DNA of 30,352 bases, taken from assembly GCA_964445305.1 (NCBI GenBank), contig CAYUKK010000091.1, positions 1 through 30,352 on the forward strand. Reading direction: 5' to 3'. The notes below the pieces were generated by a model. It was not told the origin of the DNA. It saw only the letters and a list, made by a program, of their open reading frames with translations, and did no database searches. Positions 14,173 to 22,747 of the stretch are shown here, piece by piece. Source of the stretch: CAYUKK01 sp964445305 (GTDB taxonomy: Bacteria > Acidobacteriota > Aminicenantia > Aminicenantales > UBA8522). The position numbers and the translations under genes are program-made. Position 1 is the stretch's first letter. The number at the start of each line of letters is the position of its first letter.

Positions 14173-15228
14173 ATGCGACGAGAAGTGAAAATCGGCCTTT
14201 TCTTGGGCGGGGCGATGCTCATTTTGGCTGTTTTTGTTTTTATTGTTGGCGACTTGTCGGTTCTTTTCCGAAAGCCCGGCTACACACTCTCCGCCGATTT
14301 CGAAACCGCCTCCGGACTGGAGCCCCGAGCGGTGGTCAGGATGGCGGGCGTAAAAATTGGCTATGTCAAGGACATCCGTTTGGAGGGAAGGCGAGCTCGC
14401 GTTGTCATGGCCATCTATCCTCGCTTCTCAGTTCCCCGGGATTCACGGGCGACTCTCGCTTCCCTCGGTCTTATCGGCGAGAGATACATTGAGATCATCG
14501 CTGGCGAGGCGACCGCTTTTTGCCAGGCGGGAGATGTCCTCCAGACAGCGCCTTCTGTCAGTCTGGACCAGGTCGGGAGCCTGCTCCTTTCGGTGGCGGA
14601 GGACATCCGGAAAGTGAGCACCTCGCTCCAGGAGAGCGCCAATGAAAATTTCCGGTTAAGCCTCCATCAGACGCTTGAGAACCTGGCCTCTTTTTCCCGA
14701 AGCCTCGACGATTTCCTAGCGCAGAACAAAGAAGAGTTGGAGCGGGGAATTCGTCATGCCTCCCGGGTCGCTGGCGAGCTCGATGAGAAAATCAAAGATG
14801 TTTCAAGCAACATCGACGAAACAGTTCTCCTGCTCAAAGACATGGCCCGGGAAAACAGGGAATCCCTCAAATTCAACCTGGAAAAAATCCGAGAGATTCT
14901 CCTCCAGCTCGAAGAATCCCTCCGCTCTCTTTCCCAATCCCTGGAGAAGATTAACCGCGGGGAAGGAACCCTGGGCAAAGTTATCCATGACCCACGGCTT
15001 TATGAGGAAGCCGAGGAAACGTTAGGGGCGGTCAAGCAGGCGGTCGAGCCCTTGAGCCGAGTGCGGGCGGCCGGGAGCTATCGGGCTGATTATTTTGGGG
15101 AAAGCAACAAGGTTAAAAGCTCCCTCACCTTGGGTTTTTATTTCCCCTCGCGCTACTTTGTTTATGGCCAGGTTGTACAACCTGGCCATAAACAAAGTAG
15201 CGCGAGGGGAAATAAAAACCCAAGGTGA
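14173..15228 (+). CDS. mlaD: MlaD/MCE-domain protein, real 3' end lost at the palindrome axis
   Basis: Periplasmic lipid-shuttling part of the Mla system, anchored by one N-terminal helix (about 7-26). The MCE domain (about 36-112) has VRMAGVKIGYV and the loop GLIGERYIEI. A long helical region (about 125-290) follows, then a beta-like segment ending SRYFVYGQVV. Only bases to 15176 (334 codons) can be native. The last 17 codons (to TGA at 15228) read the mirrored strand and are an artefact of the junction. The tail YRADYF...SLTLGFYF...YFVYG resembles the C-terminal extension of many MCE proteins outside Enterobacteria, so the native gene probably continues. The start follows AAGGGA by a few bases. 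Confidence 0.85.
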   Translation: MRREVKIGLFLGGAMLILAVFVFIVGDLSVLFRKPGYTLSADFETASGLEPRAVVRMAGVKIGYVKDIRLEGRRARVVMAIYPRFSVPRDSRATLASLGLIGERYIEIIAGEATAFCQAGDVLQTAPSVSLDQVGSLLLSVAEDIRKVSTSLQESANENFRLSLHQTLENLASFSRSLDDFLAQNKEELERGIRHASRVAGELDEKIKDVSSNIDETVLLLKDMARENRESLKFNLEKIREILLQLEESLRSLSQSLEKINRGEGTLGKVIHDPRLYEEAEETLGAVKQAVEPLSRVRAAGSYRADYFGESNKVKSSLTLGFYFPSRYFVYGQVVQPGHKQSSARGNKNPR

Positions 15229-16180
15229 GGGAGCTTTTAACCTTGTTGCTTTCCCCAAAATAATCAGCCCGATAGCTCCCGGCCGCCCGCACTCGGCTCA
15301 AGGGCTCGACCGCCTGCTTGACCGCCCCTAACGTTTCCTCGGCTTCCTCATAAAGCCGTGGGTCATGGATAACTTTGCCCAGGGTTCCTTCCCCGCGGTT
15401 AATCTTCTCCAGGGATTGGGAAAGAGAGCGGAGGGATTCTTCGAGCTGGAGGAGAATCTCTCGGATTTTTTCCAGGTTGAATTTGAGGGATTCCCTGTTT
15501 TCCCGGGCCATGTCTTTGAGCAGGAGAACTGTTTCGTCGATGTTGCTTGAAACATCTTTGATTTTCTCATCGAGCTCGCCAGCGACCCGGGAGGCATGAC
15601 GAATTCCCCGCTCCAACTCTTCTTTGTTCTGCGCTAGGAAATCGTCGAGGCTTCGGGAAAAAGAGGCCAGGTTCTCAAGCGTCTGATGGAGGCTTAACCG
15701 GAAATTTTCATTGGCGCTCTCCTGGAGCGAGGTGCTCACTTTCCGGATGTCCTCCGCCACCGAAAGGAGCAGGCTCCCGACCTGGTCCAGACTGACAGAA
15801 GGCGCTGTCTGGAGGACATCTCCCGCCTGGCAAAAAGCGGTCGCCTCGCCAGCGATGATCTCAATGTATCTCTCGCCGATAAGACCGAGGGAAGCGAGAG
15901 TCGCCCGTGAATCCCGGGGAACTGAGAAGCGAGGATAGATGGCCATGACAACGCGAGCTCGCCTTCCCTCCAAACGGATGTCCTTGACATAGCCAATTTT
16001 TACGCCCGCCATCCTGACCACCGCTCGGGGCTCCAGTCCGGAGGCGGTTTCGAAATCGGCGGAGAGTGTGTAGCCGGGCTTTCGGAAAAGAACCGACAAG
16101 TCGCCAACAATAAAAACAAAAACAGCCAAAATGAGCATCGCCCCGCCCAAGAAAAGGCCGATTTTCACTTCTCGTCGCAT
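15125..16180 (-). CDS. mlaD: Mirror copy of the MlaD/MCE-domain protein, chimeric 3' end
   Basis: Identical to the copy at 14173-15228, with TM anchor, MCE domain and long helical region. Native information ends at 15177; the remainder to 15125 reads back through the other arm. The two copies overlap tail to tail by 104 bases on opposite strands only because of the junction. Confidence 0.8.
   Translation of the reverse strand: MRREVKIGLFLGGAMLILAVFVFIVGDLSVLFRKPGYTLSADFETASGLEPRAVVRMAGVKIGYVKDIRLEGRRARVVMAIYPRFSVPRDSRATLASLGLIGERYIEIIAGEATAFCQAGDVLQTAPSVSLDQVGSLLLSVAEDIRKVSTSLQESANENFRLSLHQTLENLASFSRSLDDFLAQNKEELERGIRHASRVAGELDEKIKDVSSNIDETVLLLKDMARENRESLKFNLEKIREILLQLEESLRSLSQSLEKINRGEGTLGKVIHDPRLYEEAEETLGAVKQAVEPLSRVRAAGSYRADYFGESNKVKSSLTLGFYFPSRYFVYGQVVQPGHKQSSARGNKNPR
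15165..15188. other. Palindrome axis
   Basis: The centre is the even palindrome GGTTGTACAACC (15171-15182), with the axis between 15176 and 15177 and no unpaired bases. How many of these central bases belong to the native genome and how many to the fold-back copy cannot be decided. A short native palindrome or microhomology here could have started the fold-back. Confidence 0.9.
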
Positions 16181-16194
16181 CTATTTCCCTTCAT

Positions 16195-16941
16195 CTAATA
16201 GACCGTAATGGGCCCCTCTGCCCCTCCCTGGATGAACTGCTGGACAACCGGGTTTAGGCTGCGCTGGATTTCTTCGGCCGTGCCGACCTCGATGATTTGA
16301 CCTTCGTGAAGCATGGCAATCCTGTCGGCCACCTTATAAGAACTGGCCATATCATGGGTGATAACGATGGAGGTCACCCCCATCTCCACCTTGAGCTTGT
16401 TGATGAGCTCGATAATGGCGTCGGCTCGAATGGGGTCAATCCCCGTCGAGGGTTCATCGTAGAGCATGATTTCGGGCTGGTAAGCGATGGCCCTGGCCAG
16501 GCCGACTCTCTTTTTCATCCCCCCGCTCAGCTGGTGGGGCATCAAGCTTTCTACCCCAGAGAGACCTACCCGAGCCAAGCTCTCGGCCACCATCTGGTCA
16601 ATCACCTGTCGAGGATAAGAGGTGTGCCTTTCCAGGCCGAAACGGACGTTTTCGGCGACTGTCATCGAGTCGAACAGCGCCGCTCCTTGAAAGAGAAGGC
16701 CGAATTTCCTCGTCACCCGCTGCAGCTCCTCTTCCCTGAGCCGGGTGATTTCCTCCCCCTCGATGAAAATCTCTCCCCTGTCGGGCTTAAGAAGCCCGAT
16801 GATGAGCTTGAGGAGGACGCTCTTGCCCGCCCCGCTCTGCCCGATGACAACCATCGTCTCGCCCTTTTCTACGGATAGGTTGACTCCACGGAGGACCTTC
16901 TTCGGCCCAAAGGACTTATGGAGGTCGACAACGCGAATCAT
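16195..16941 (-). CDS. mlaF: Mirror copy of the MlaF-type ATPase
   Basis: Identical 248-aa ABC ATPase with Walker A, LSGGM signature and Walker B DEPSTGID, as at 13412-14158. It keeps the ATGA overlap with mlaE and the 14-base gap to mlaD. Confidence 0.9.
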   Translation of the reverse strand: MIRVVDLHKSFGPKKVLRGVNLSVEKGETMVVIGQSGAGKSVLLKLIIGLLKPDRGEIFIEGEEITRLREEELQRVTRKFGLLFQGAALFDSMTVAENVRFGLERHTSYPRQVIDQMVAESLARVGLSGVESLMPHQLSGGMKKRVGLARAIAYQPEIMLYDEPSTGIDPIRADAIIELINKLKVEMGVTSIVITHDMASSYKVADRIAMLHEGQIIEVGTAEEIQRSLNPVVQQFIQGGAEGPITVY

Positions 16942-17726
16942 GTTCCCACAGTGGCGGGCAGGGCTTTGCTCAAAAAGAAATTCAGGATGAGGATGGTGAT
17001 GCTGGCCAGGACGACTGTCCGCGTCGTCGCCCGGCCGACGCCCTCAGCCCCTCCCTCTGTTCTGAGTCCCTGCCAGCAGCCGATAATGGCAATAACCACC
17101 CCGAAAATAGCTGCCTTGATCACCCCGCTCAGCACATCCCAGAGTTCGAGGTAACGGAGGGTGTTTTGGAGATAAATGGTCCGGTTCACCCCCATCAGGA
17201 CGACGTTATAGAAGAAACCACAGGCAATGCCGATGATGTCTCCGTAAAGGGTGAGACATGGGAGCATGAAAAAAGCCGCCAGGACGCGCGGCACGACAAG
17301 ATAGCGGATGGGGTTGGCGCCGAGGCTGAAAAGAGCGTCGATCTGTTCTGTAACTTTCATCGTCCCGATTTCGGCGGCCATGGCCGAACCCACCCGACCG
17401 GAAACCATCAGCCCAACCAGGATGGGAATCAATTCTTTGGTCAGCCCTAAGGAAATGATAGGTCCGCCATAGGCCTCCGAGCCCGGGCCGATATACCGAT
17501 GGAAACCAACATAGGTTTGAAGACCAAAGACGAGGCCGCCAAAGGCGGCTGTCAACGAAATAACGGGCAGCGAGCGGACCCCGATTTCTTCAAGCTGGTG
17601 GAGGAAAATCCGATGCTCGCGCGGCTTTTTCCACATGTTGCGCAGCGTCTTCACGAAAAGAAGGCCGACTTCGCCAAGCTGCTCAAAAGAAGAAAGCAGG
17701 GCGGCCGGCCAGGAGAGACTTTTCAT
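16938..17726 (-). CDS. mlaE: Mirror copy of the MlaE-type permease
   Basis: Identical 262-aa permease with the EIGTMKVTEQIDAL hallmark, as at 12627-13415. Start chosen at 17726, one base after the dnaB stop. Confidence 0.88.
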   Translation of the reverse strand: MKSLSWPAALLSSFEQLGEVGLLFVKTLRNMWKKPREHRIFLHQLEEIGVRSLPVISLTAAFGGLVFGLQTYVGFHRYIGPGSEAYGGPIISLGLTKELIPILVGLMVSGRVGSAMAAEIGTMKVTEQIDALFSLGANPIRYLVVPRVLAAFFMLPCLTLYGDIIGIACGFFYNVVLMGVNRTIYLQNTLRYLELWDVLSGVIKAAIFGVVIAIIGCWQGLRTEGGAEGVGRATTRTVVLASITILILNFFLSKALPATVGT

Positions 17727-17727
17727 C

Positions 17728-19089
17728 CTAAGTCTCCGCATACCGAAAGTCCACGTCGGCATTGGCAAACCGAGCGTACTTGTTGAAGAAAGCCAGTCGG
17801 ATGACATCAGTCGGGCCATTCCTCTGCTTGGCCACATTGACCTCGGCAACGCCGCGGAGAGTTTCATCCCCAGGATGGTACATCTCGGGCCGGTAGATGA
17901 AAATCACCACATCAGCATCCTGCTCGATGGCCCCGGATTCACGGAGGTCCGAAAGCTGCGGCCGCGGCTCGCGGCGTCCCTTTTCGGGGGCCCGGCTGAG
18001 CTGGGAAATGCCAACAACCGGAATCTGGATTTCTTTGGCCAGCTCCTTAAGGGAGCGCGAAATAAAAGCCATCTCCTGGTTTCGATTCTCAAACCTTCCC
18101 CCTGGCCGCATGAGCTGGATATAATCGATGAACAGCACATCGAGGTTGTTTTCCATCTTAAGACGCCTGGCCTTGGCTTTCATCTCCATGACGGTCAGAC
18201 CCGGCGTCTCGTCGAGAAAAATCCGGGCTCGCGAGAGGGCCTCGGCGCTGAGCTTGAGCTTTTCAAACTCCCGTTCGCTAATAAAACCCGTCCTCACGCG
18301 CTTGATATCGAGCTGGCTATCGGCGCAGAGCATGCGGATGATGATCTGCTCCTTGGCCATCTCCATGGAGAAAAAGCCCACCGCGTAATCCGTCTTCAGC
18401 CCGACGTACTGGGAGATGTTCAAGCAAAGAGCTGTTTTGCCCATGGATGGCCGGGCGGCGACGACAATGAATTCGGATTTGTGCAAGCCCGAGGTAAGGT
18501 TATCGAGGTCGCGAAAGCCCGTCGGGACACCGGTGACCGCTTCCCGTCTCCGGCTCAAGTCGGCAATCATGTCCAGCGTGCGGCCGGTCAGCTGACCAAC
18601 CGAGACAAACCCCGGTTTAACTCGCTGCTCAGCCACCTCGATGATAGCCGCCTGCGCCTCATCGAGGAGGACGTCGGCATCCTCTTTTTGTTCATAGCTC
18701 GAGGAAATGATCCTGGCTGAAGAAAGGATGAGCCGTCGCAGAAGCGCTTTCTCTTTGATAATCTGGGAGTAATATTCCACGTTGAGGCCGCGGGGAACTC
18801 CGTCCATTAAAGAAGCGACATAGGAAGCTCCACCGACCTCCTCGAGCAACCCCGCCCGCTGCAATTCTTCGCTCAAGGACAGGAGGTCAACGGGGAGCCC
18901 CTTGTCCACCAAAGCAATAATCCGTTCCAAGATCTTGCGGTGTGCTTCCTTGTAGAAATCTTCAGGCGAGACGACTGCCAGCACGGTGTTCAGATTTTCG
19001 TTGTTGACAAGGATACCCCCCAGCACTGTCCTCTCGGCCTCCAGGCTGTGCGGGGGTGTCTTTTTCAAGAACATGAGGTCGAGTTCCAT
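17728..19089 (-). CDS. dnaB: Mirror copy of replicative DNA helicase DnaB
   Basis: Identical 453-aa helicase with Walker A ARPSMGKT and Walker B LFIDYIQLM, as at 11264-12625. ATG at 19089 after GGGAGG. Confidence 0.9.
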   Translation of the reverse strand: MELDLMFLKKTPPHSLEAERTVLGGILVNNENLNTVLAVVSPEDFYKEAHRKILERIIALVDKGLPVDLLSLSEELQRAGLLEEVGGASYVASLMDGVPRGLNVEYYSQIIKEKALLRRLILSSARIISSSYEQKEDADVLLDEAQAAIIEVAEQRVKPGFVSVGQLTGRTLDMIADLSRRREAVTGVPTGFRDLDNLTSGLHKSEFIVVAARPSMGKTALCLNISQYVGLKTDYAVGFFSMEMAKEQIIIRMLCADSQLDIKRVRTGFISEREFEKLKLSAEALSRARIFLDETPGLTVMEMKAKARRLKMENNLDVLFIDYIQLMRPGGRFENRNQEMAFISRSLKELAKEIQIPVVGISQLSRAPEKGRREPRPQLSDLRESGAIEQDADVVIFIYRPEMYHPGDETLRGVAEVNVAKQRNGPTDVIRLAFFNKYARFANADVDFRYAET

Positions 19090-19137
19090 GGCCACCTCCC
19101 GCCAAGGGCTCGACGTTTGCTCCGCCCTCAGCGATTT

Positions 19138-19641
19138 TTAAGCCTTTTTCTCCCGCTCTTTCTCTCTCGACTCACCTCCGCCGCTTCCCTCCTCGCCCTC
19201 TTCTTTTCGGACTTCGATTTTTAGCTCTGCCTTCTCGTCGGGGGAGACCCGCACTGTCACCGTATAGTTACCCAGCCTCTTGATCGGCTCTTCGAGGAGA
19301 ATCTTTTTCTTTTCCAAATCGAAACCGCGTTCAGCCAGCGCTTCCTTGATGTCCGCTGCACTGACCGAGCCGAAGATGAGGTCCTTTTCCCCGCCTTTGC
19401 GGATAAAAGTGAGCGTCAGCTCGCTGAGCCTTCTCGCCTGCTCCTGGTAAGATAGACGTTCCTTGTCCAGCTTTTTTTTCAAAGCCTGCCTCTCCATCTC
19501 CACCATCTTCAGGTTCGACGCGGTCACTTCCAAGGCCATTTTCCGAGGAATGAGATAATTCCGTCCATAACCGGCCGATACGTTGACAATATCTCCTTTT
19601 CGACCCAAGTTTTCAACATCTTGTTTCAGGATGACCTTCAT
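19138..19641 (-). CDS. rplI: Mirror copy of ribosomal protein bL9
   Basis: Identical 167-aa protein with the N-terminal bL9 signature and an acidic/basic tail, as at 10712-11215. Confidence 0.9.
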   Translation of the reverse strand: MKVILKQDVENLGRKGDIVNVSAGYGRNYLIPRKMALEVTASNLKMVEMERQALKKKLDKERLSYQEQARRLSELTLTFIRKGGEKDLIFGSVSAADIKEALAERGFDLEKKKILLEEPIKRLGNYTVTVRVSPDEKAELKIEVRKEEGEEGSGGGESREKEREKKA

Positions 19642-19665
19642 CTTGCCCCTCCCATGCTCTGCTCC

Positions 19666-19923
19666 TTAGTCCTCGACGTAGGGGAGTAACGCCATGATCC
19701 GGGCTCTTTTAATGGCCGTGGCCAGCTTCCTTTGATGATAAGCGCACGTGCCCGTGATACGGCGGGGCGAGATTTTCCCTCTCTCCGGGATGTATCTTCT
19801 GAGAATGTCCACGTTCCGGTAATCGATCTCCCGCACGTTTTTCTGGCAAAAGCGACAGAATTTTCTCTTCGGTGGGAAAAATTTTCTAAAGCCCGCTTTT
19901 TCAGTTTTTTCTTCTTTGGCCAT
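19666..19923 (-). CDS. rpsR: Mirror copy of ribosomal protein bS18
   Basis: Identical 85-aa protein with C23, C26, C60 and H63, as at 10430-10687. Start taken at 19923, with 19938 as an alternative. Confidence 0.9.
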   Translation of the reverse strand: MAKEEKTEKAGFRKFFPPKRKFCRFCQKNVREIDYRNVDILRRYIPERGKISPRRITGTCAYHQRKLATAIKRARIMALLPYVED

Positions 19924-19924
19924 T

Positions 19925-20344
19925 TCATCCAACCTCATGTTCCGAGTTTACCGCCGTCCCTCTCTCCTCCGGGATGCGTCGTTCACCGCCCATCTCTTCG
20001 GCTCCGGGGGATTCTTTGGCCGCCGCGGCCTTTTTCCTCCGCTCGCCTGCCCGCTCTCGAGCTTCTTTCTTGACCGTCATATAGCGCAGGACAGCGTCGC
20101 TCTGCTTGAAGCGCCGCTCCAGTTCGAGAGGGATGTCTCCTTTTCCCTCGTAGAGGAAAAAAACATAGTACCCCTCGTTGAACTTCTTGATGGGATAGGC
20201 CAGCTTCCTCTTGCCCCATTTCTCCTGCTTGAGGAGCCGACCCTCGCGCTGACCGACAATTTCGGCCATCTGAAGGATTGTTTTTTCTGTGTCCTCTTCA
20301 GATAAGTTGGGGGCAAGGACGAACCCTGTTTCGTAGATTCTCAT
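19925..20344 (-). CDS. rpsF: Mirror copy of ribosomal protein bS6
   Basis: Identical 139-aa protein as at 10009-10428, with the AAGGAGG site just before 20344. Confidence 0.9.
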   Translation of the reverse strand: MRIYETGFVLAPNLSEEDTEKTILQMAEIVGQREGRLLKQEKWGKRKLAYPIKKFNEGYYVFFLYEGKGDIPLELERRFKQSDAVLRYMTVKKEARERAGERRKKAAAAKESPGAEEMGGERRIPEERGTAVNSEHEVG

Positions 20345-20367
20345 CGATACCTCCTTATGGATTTCAA

Positions 20368-20392
20368 GCCCCTTCTTCTCCATAGAAGGGAC
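20368..20392 (-). promoter_or_regulatory. Mirror copy of the rpsF leader hairpin
   Basis: Same 7-9 bp stem as at 9961-9985, between pth and rpsF. Confidence 0.33.
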
Positions 20393-20401
20393 AAGGAGCA
20401 T

Positions 20402-21010
20402 CTATCCGGGAGAAGGGAACCTGGATTCAGGCAGCTTGGGAAAAATCTCCTTTTGATTGAACCTGTTCATTGCCTGCTCGATGCGGCCGTCCAGGATCAG
20501 GTTCAACGCTTCCCTCGTTTTCTTCAGTGCTTCCTCGAGCGTTGGCCATTCTTCAGCCTTAAAAGGCGCCAGCACGAATCGAACGGCATGGCTTCGGTCG
20601 GGCAAAGGACCGATCCCGACGCGGATGCGAGGAAAAGCCTGGGTCCCGAGCTCCTCAATGACCGACCGGACGCCGTTATGACTGCCAGCGCTACCCGCCT
20701 TCCGGACCCGTATTTGTCCCAGCGGGATATCAAGGTCGTCGTAGATGAGGACAATTTGCTGAGGTTTGACCCCAAAGACATCGAGGACATTGCGCACAGC
20801 CAGGCCGCTCTGGTTCATGTAGGTCATGGGCTGGACAAGAAGGACGATCTCCCCGTTCCGCTCGGTTTCCGCCACTCGCACCTGCCTTCCTCTCTTTTTC
20901 AGCTTAGCCCCATGTTCCACAGCCAGCTGGCCAATAAAAGAACGACCGACGTTGTGACGAGTGCGAACATAGCGCTGTCCTGGATTCCCCAGACCAATAA
21001 TCGCCCACAA
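20402..21010 (-). CDS. pth: Mirror copy of peptidyl-tRNA hydrolase
   Basis: Identical 202-aa enzyme with N9 and H19, TTG start at 21010, as at 9343-9951. Confidence 0.9.
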   Translation of the reverse strand: MWAIIGLGNPGQRYVRTRHNVGRSFIGQLAVEHGAKLKKRGRQVRVAETERNGEIVLLVQPMTYMNQSGLAVRNVLDVFGVKPQQIVLIYDDLDIPLGQIRVRKAGSAGSHNGVRSVIEELGTQAFPRIRVGIGPLPDRSHAVRFVLAPFKAEEWPTLEEALKKTREALNLILDGRIEQAMNRFNQKEIFPKLPESRFPSPG

Positions 21011-21013
21011 GGA

Positions 21014-21670
21014 TCACTCCTCTTCTTTTTCTTCCGCTCTCTCTTTCTTGATTACCTCTGGTTCGGCTGGCTCGGCGATGACCTCTTCCTCAACAGGCTT
21101 GACCTCCACCTCTTCGACACGCGGCATGCTGATGAGAACGACAACCGCCCCGGGATCACTGACAGCTTTAACACCGGGTGGGAGCTGGATGTCCCCGACC
21201 TTTAGGGCCTGATGAAGATGAAGGCCGCTGATATCAACCTTGACGTTCTCCGGGATGTCTCCGGGCAAGCACTCAATCTCAATCTCTCGAGTCATGAAAT
21301 CCACAAACCCACCCTCTGCTTTGACACCGACCGGATCCCCCTGGAGGAGGATGGGAACGGAGACACGAATAGCCTTGTCCATGGAAATTTTGATGAGGTC
21401 GACATGGAGAAGCTCATCGGTCCGGGGGTCGACCTGGAGTTCTTTAATCATGGCGTCCTGAGTCTTCGAATCGAACGCCACCTTGAAGATGGTGTTCTCT
21501 CCTGTCTCCGATTTGAGGATAGAAATCACATCTTTCTTCCCGAGCACGAGGGGAATGTTGAGCGTCCCTTCGCCGTAGAGAACGGCTGGAATCTGCCCCT
21601 GCCGCCTCAACCTGCGGGAAGCATTTTTCCCGAGGGCCTCTCGTTTCTCCGCTTTAATAACCAGACTCAT
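21014..21670 (-). CDS. rplY: Mirror copy of ribosomal protein bL25 (CTC form)
   Basis: Identical 218-aa two-domain bL25 with a Glu/Lys-rich tail, as at 8683-9339. Confidence 0.89.
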   Translation of the reverse strand: MSLVIKAEKREALGKNASRRLRRQGQIPAVLYGEGTLNIPLVLGKKDVISILKSETGENTIFKVAFDSKTQDAMIKELQVDPRTDELLHVDLIKISMDKAIRVSVPILLQGDPVGVKAEGGFVDFMTREIEIECLPGDIPENVKVDISGLHLHQALKVGDIQLPPGVKAVSDPGAVVVLISMPRVEEVEVKPVEEEVIAEPAEPEVIKKERAEEKEEE

Positions 21671-21680
21671 CATCTCCTCC

Positions 21681-22610
21681 TCAAACAAAAAGCGAACTCA
21701 CTGAACTCCCCTCATTGATGCGACGGATGGCTTCGCCTAAGAGCCCGGCCACAGACAGGACGACGATCTTCTCGCTGGCTCGAGCTCTCTCGGTGAGGGG
21801 AATGGTATCGGTGACAATGAGTTTCTCGAGTGGCGAGCGCTCAATTTTTTCGACAGCTTGGCCAGAAAGGACAGGATGCGTACAAGCGGCGAAGACCCGT
21901 CTCGCCCCATTCTGGATCAACGCTTCAGCCCCAAGAACGAGAGTCCCGCCTGTGTCAACCATGTCATCAAAGAGGACCACATCGCGGTCCCTGACCTCGC
22001 CGATGACATGGAAAACCTGGGCGACATTGGCGGAAGGTCTTCGCTTATCGATGATGGCCAGGCCTGCGCCCATCCGCCGGGCAAAGACGCGGGCCCGGCC
22101 AACTCCCCCTGCATCGGGGGAAACGATGGTCAAATTCTCCAAGCTCAGCCCAGCAAGATATGAACCCAGCACGGGCGCAGCCATGAGATTATCCACGGGG
22201 ATGGAGAAAAATCCCTGGATCTGAGGGGAGTGGAGGTCCATGGTCAGGACCCGGTCAGCCCCAGAAGTCTCGAGAAGGTCAGCCACTAACCGAGCTGAAA
22301 TCGGAACCCGGGGCCTATCTTTCCAATCCTGCCGGGCATAGCAATAGTAGGGCATGACCGCCGTCACCCTTTCGGCCGAGGCCCTTTTAAAAGCATCCAG
22401 CATCAAGAAAAGCTCCATCAAATGAAAGTTAGCGTCAAACGAGCCCGACTGGATGACGAAAACATCTTCGCCTCGGACGTTCTCGTCGATATAGATGTGA
22501 ATCTCGCCGTCGCTGAAGCGACTCAAGACACAGCTACCCAGGTTGATTTTCAGGTAGTTCGCAATCTCCCTGGCCAGAGCCGGGTTAGAAGATCCAGCGA
22601 AAACTTTCAT
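21681..22610 (-). CDS. prs: Mirror copy of ribose-phosphate pyrophosphokinase
   Basis: Identical 309-aa PRPP synthetase with DLHSPQIQGFF and DDMVDTGGT, as at 7743-8672. Confidence 0.91.
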   Translation of the reverse strand: MKVFAGSSNPALAREIANYLKINLGSCVLSRFSDGEIHIYIDENVRGEDVFVIQSGSFDANFHLMELFLMLDAFKRASAERVTAVMPYYCYARQDWKDRPRVPISARLVADLLETSGADRVLTMDLHSPQIQGFFSIPVDNLMAAPVLGSYLAGLSLENLTIVSPDAGGVGRARVFARRMGAGLAIIDKRRPSANVAQVFHVIGEVRDRDVVLFDDMVDTGGTLVLGAEALIQNGARRVFAACTHPVLSGQAVEKIERSPLEKLIVTDTIPLTERARASEKIVVLSVAGLLGEAIRRINEGSSVSSLFV

Positions 22611-22628
22611 CGACCCTTCCTTCTCTTA

Positions 22629-22654
22629 CCCGGATGCCAAAGGTCCCATCCGGG
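22629..22654 (-). other. Mirror copy of the tRNA-Gln/prs spacer hairpin
   Basis: Same perfect 8-bp stem with 10-base loop as at 7699-7724, upstream of prs in this arm. Confidence 0.5.
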
Positions 22655-22675
22655 CGCGGTGATGTTTCCAAAAAA

Positions 22676-22747
22676 CTGGGGCGGGAGGATTCGAACCTCC
22701 GGATGACGGATCCAAAGTCCGTTGCCTTACCGCTTGGCTACACCCCA
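22676..22747 (-). tRNA. Mirror copy of tRNA-Gln (TTG)
   Basis: Identical 72-base cloverleaf as at 7606-7677, with no encoded CCA, overlapping the ispE stop in this arm by ten bases. Confidence 0.92.

Larger units (their letters stand above)
1..15176. repeat. Left arm of a 15,176-bp perfect inverted repeat
   Basis: The first bases of the window are the reverse complement of the last bases, and the sequence reads as its own complement outward from the axis. Every open reading frame in this arm has an identical twin on the other strand at 30353-x, with no exception found. There is no spacer between the arms. The arm runs from inside relA/spoT to inside mlaD, so neither boundary coincides with a gene end, a transposon end or an IS. 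This arm is taken as the reference copy; which strand is native cannot be told. Confidence 0.98.
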
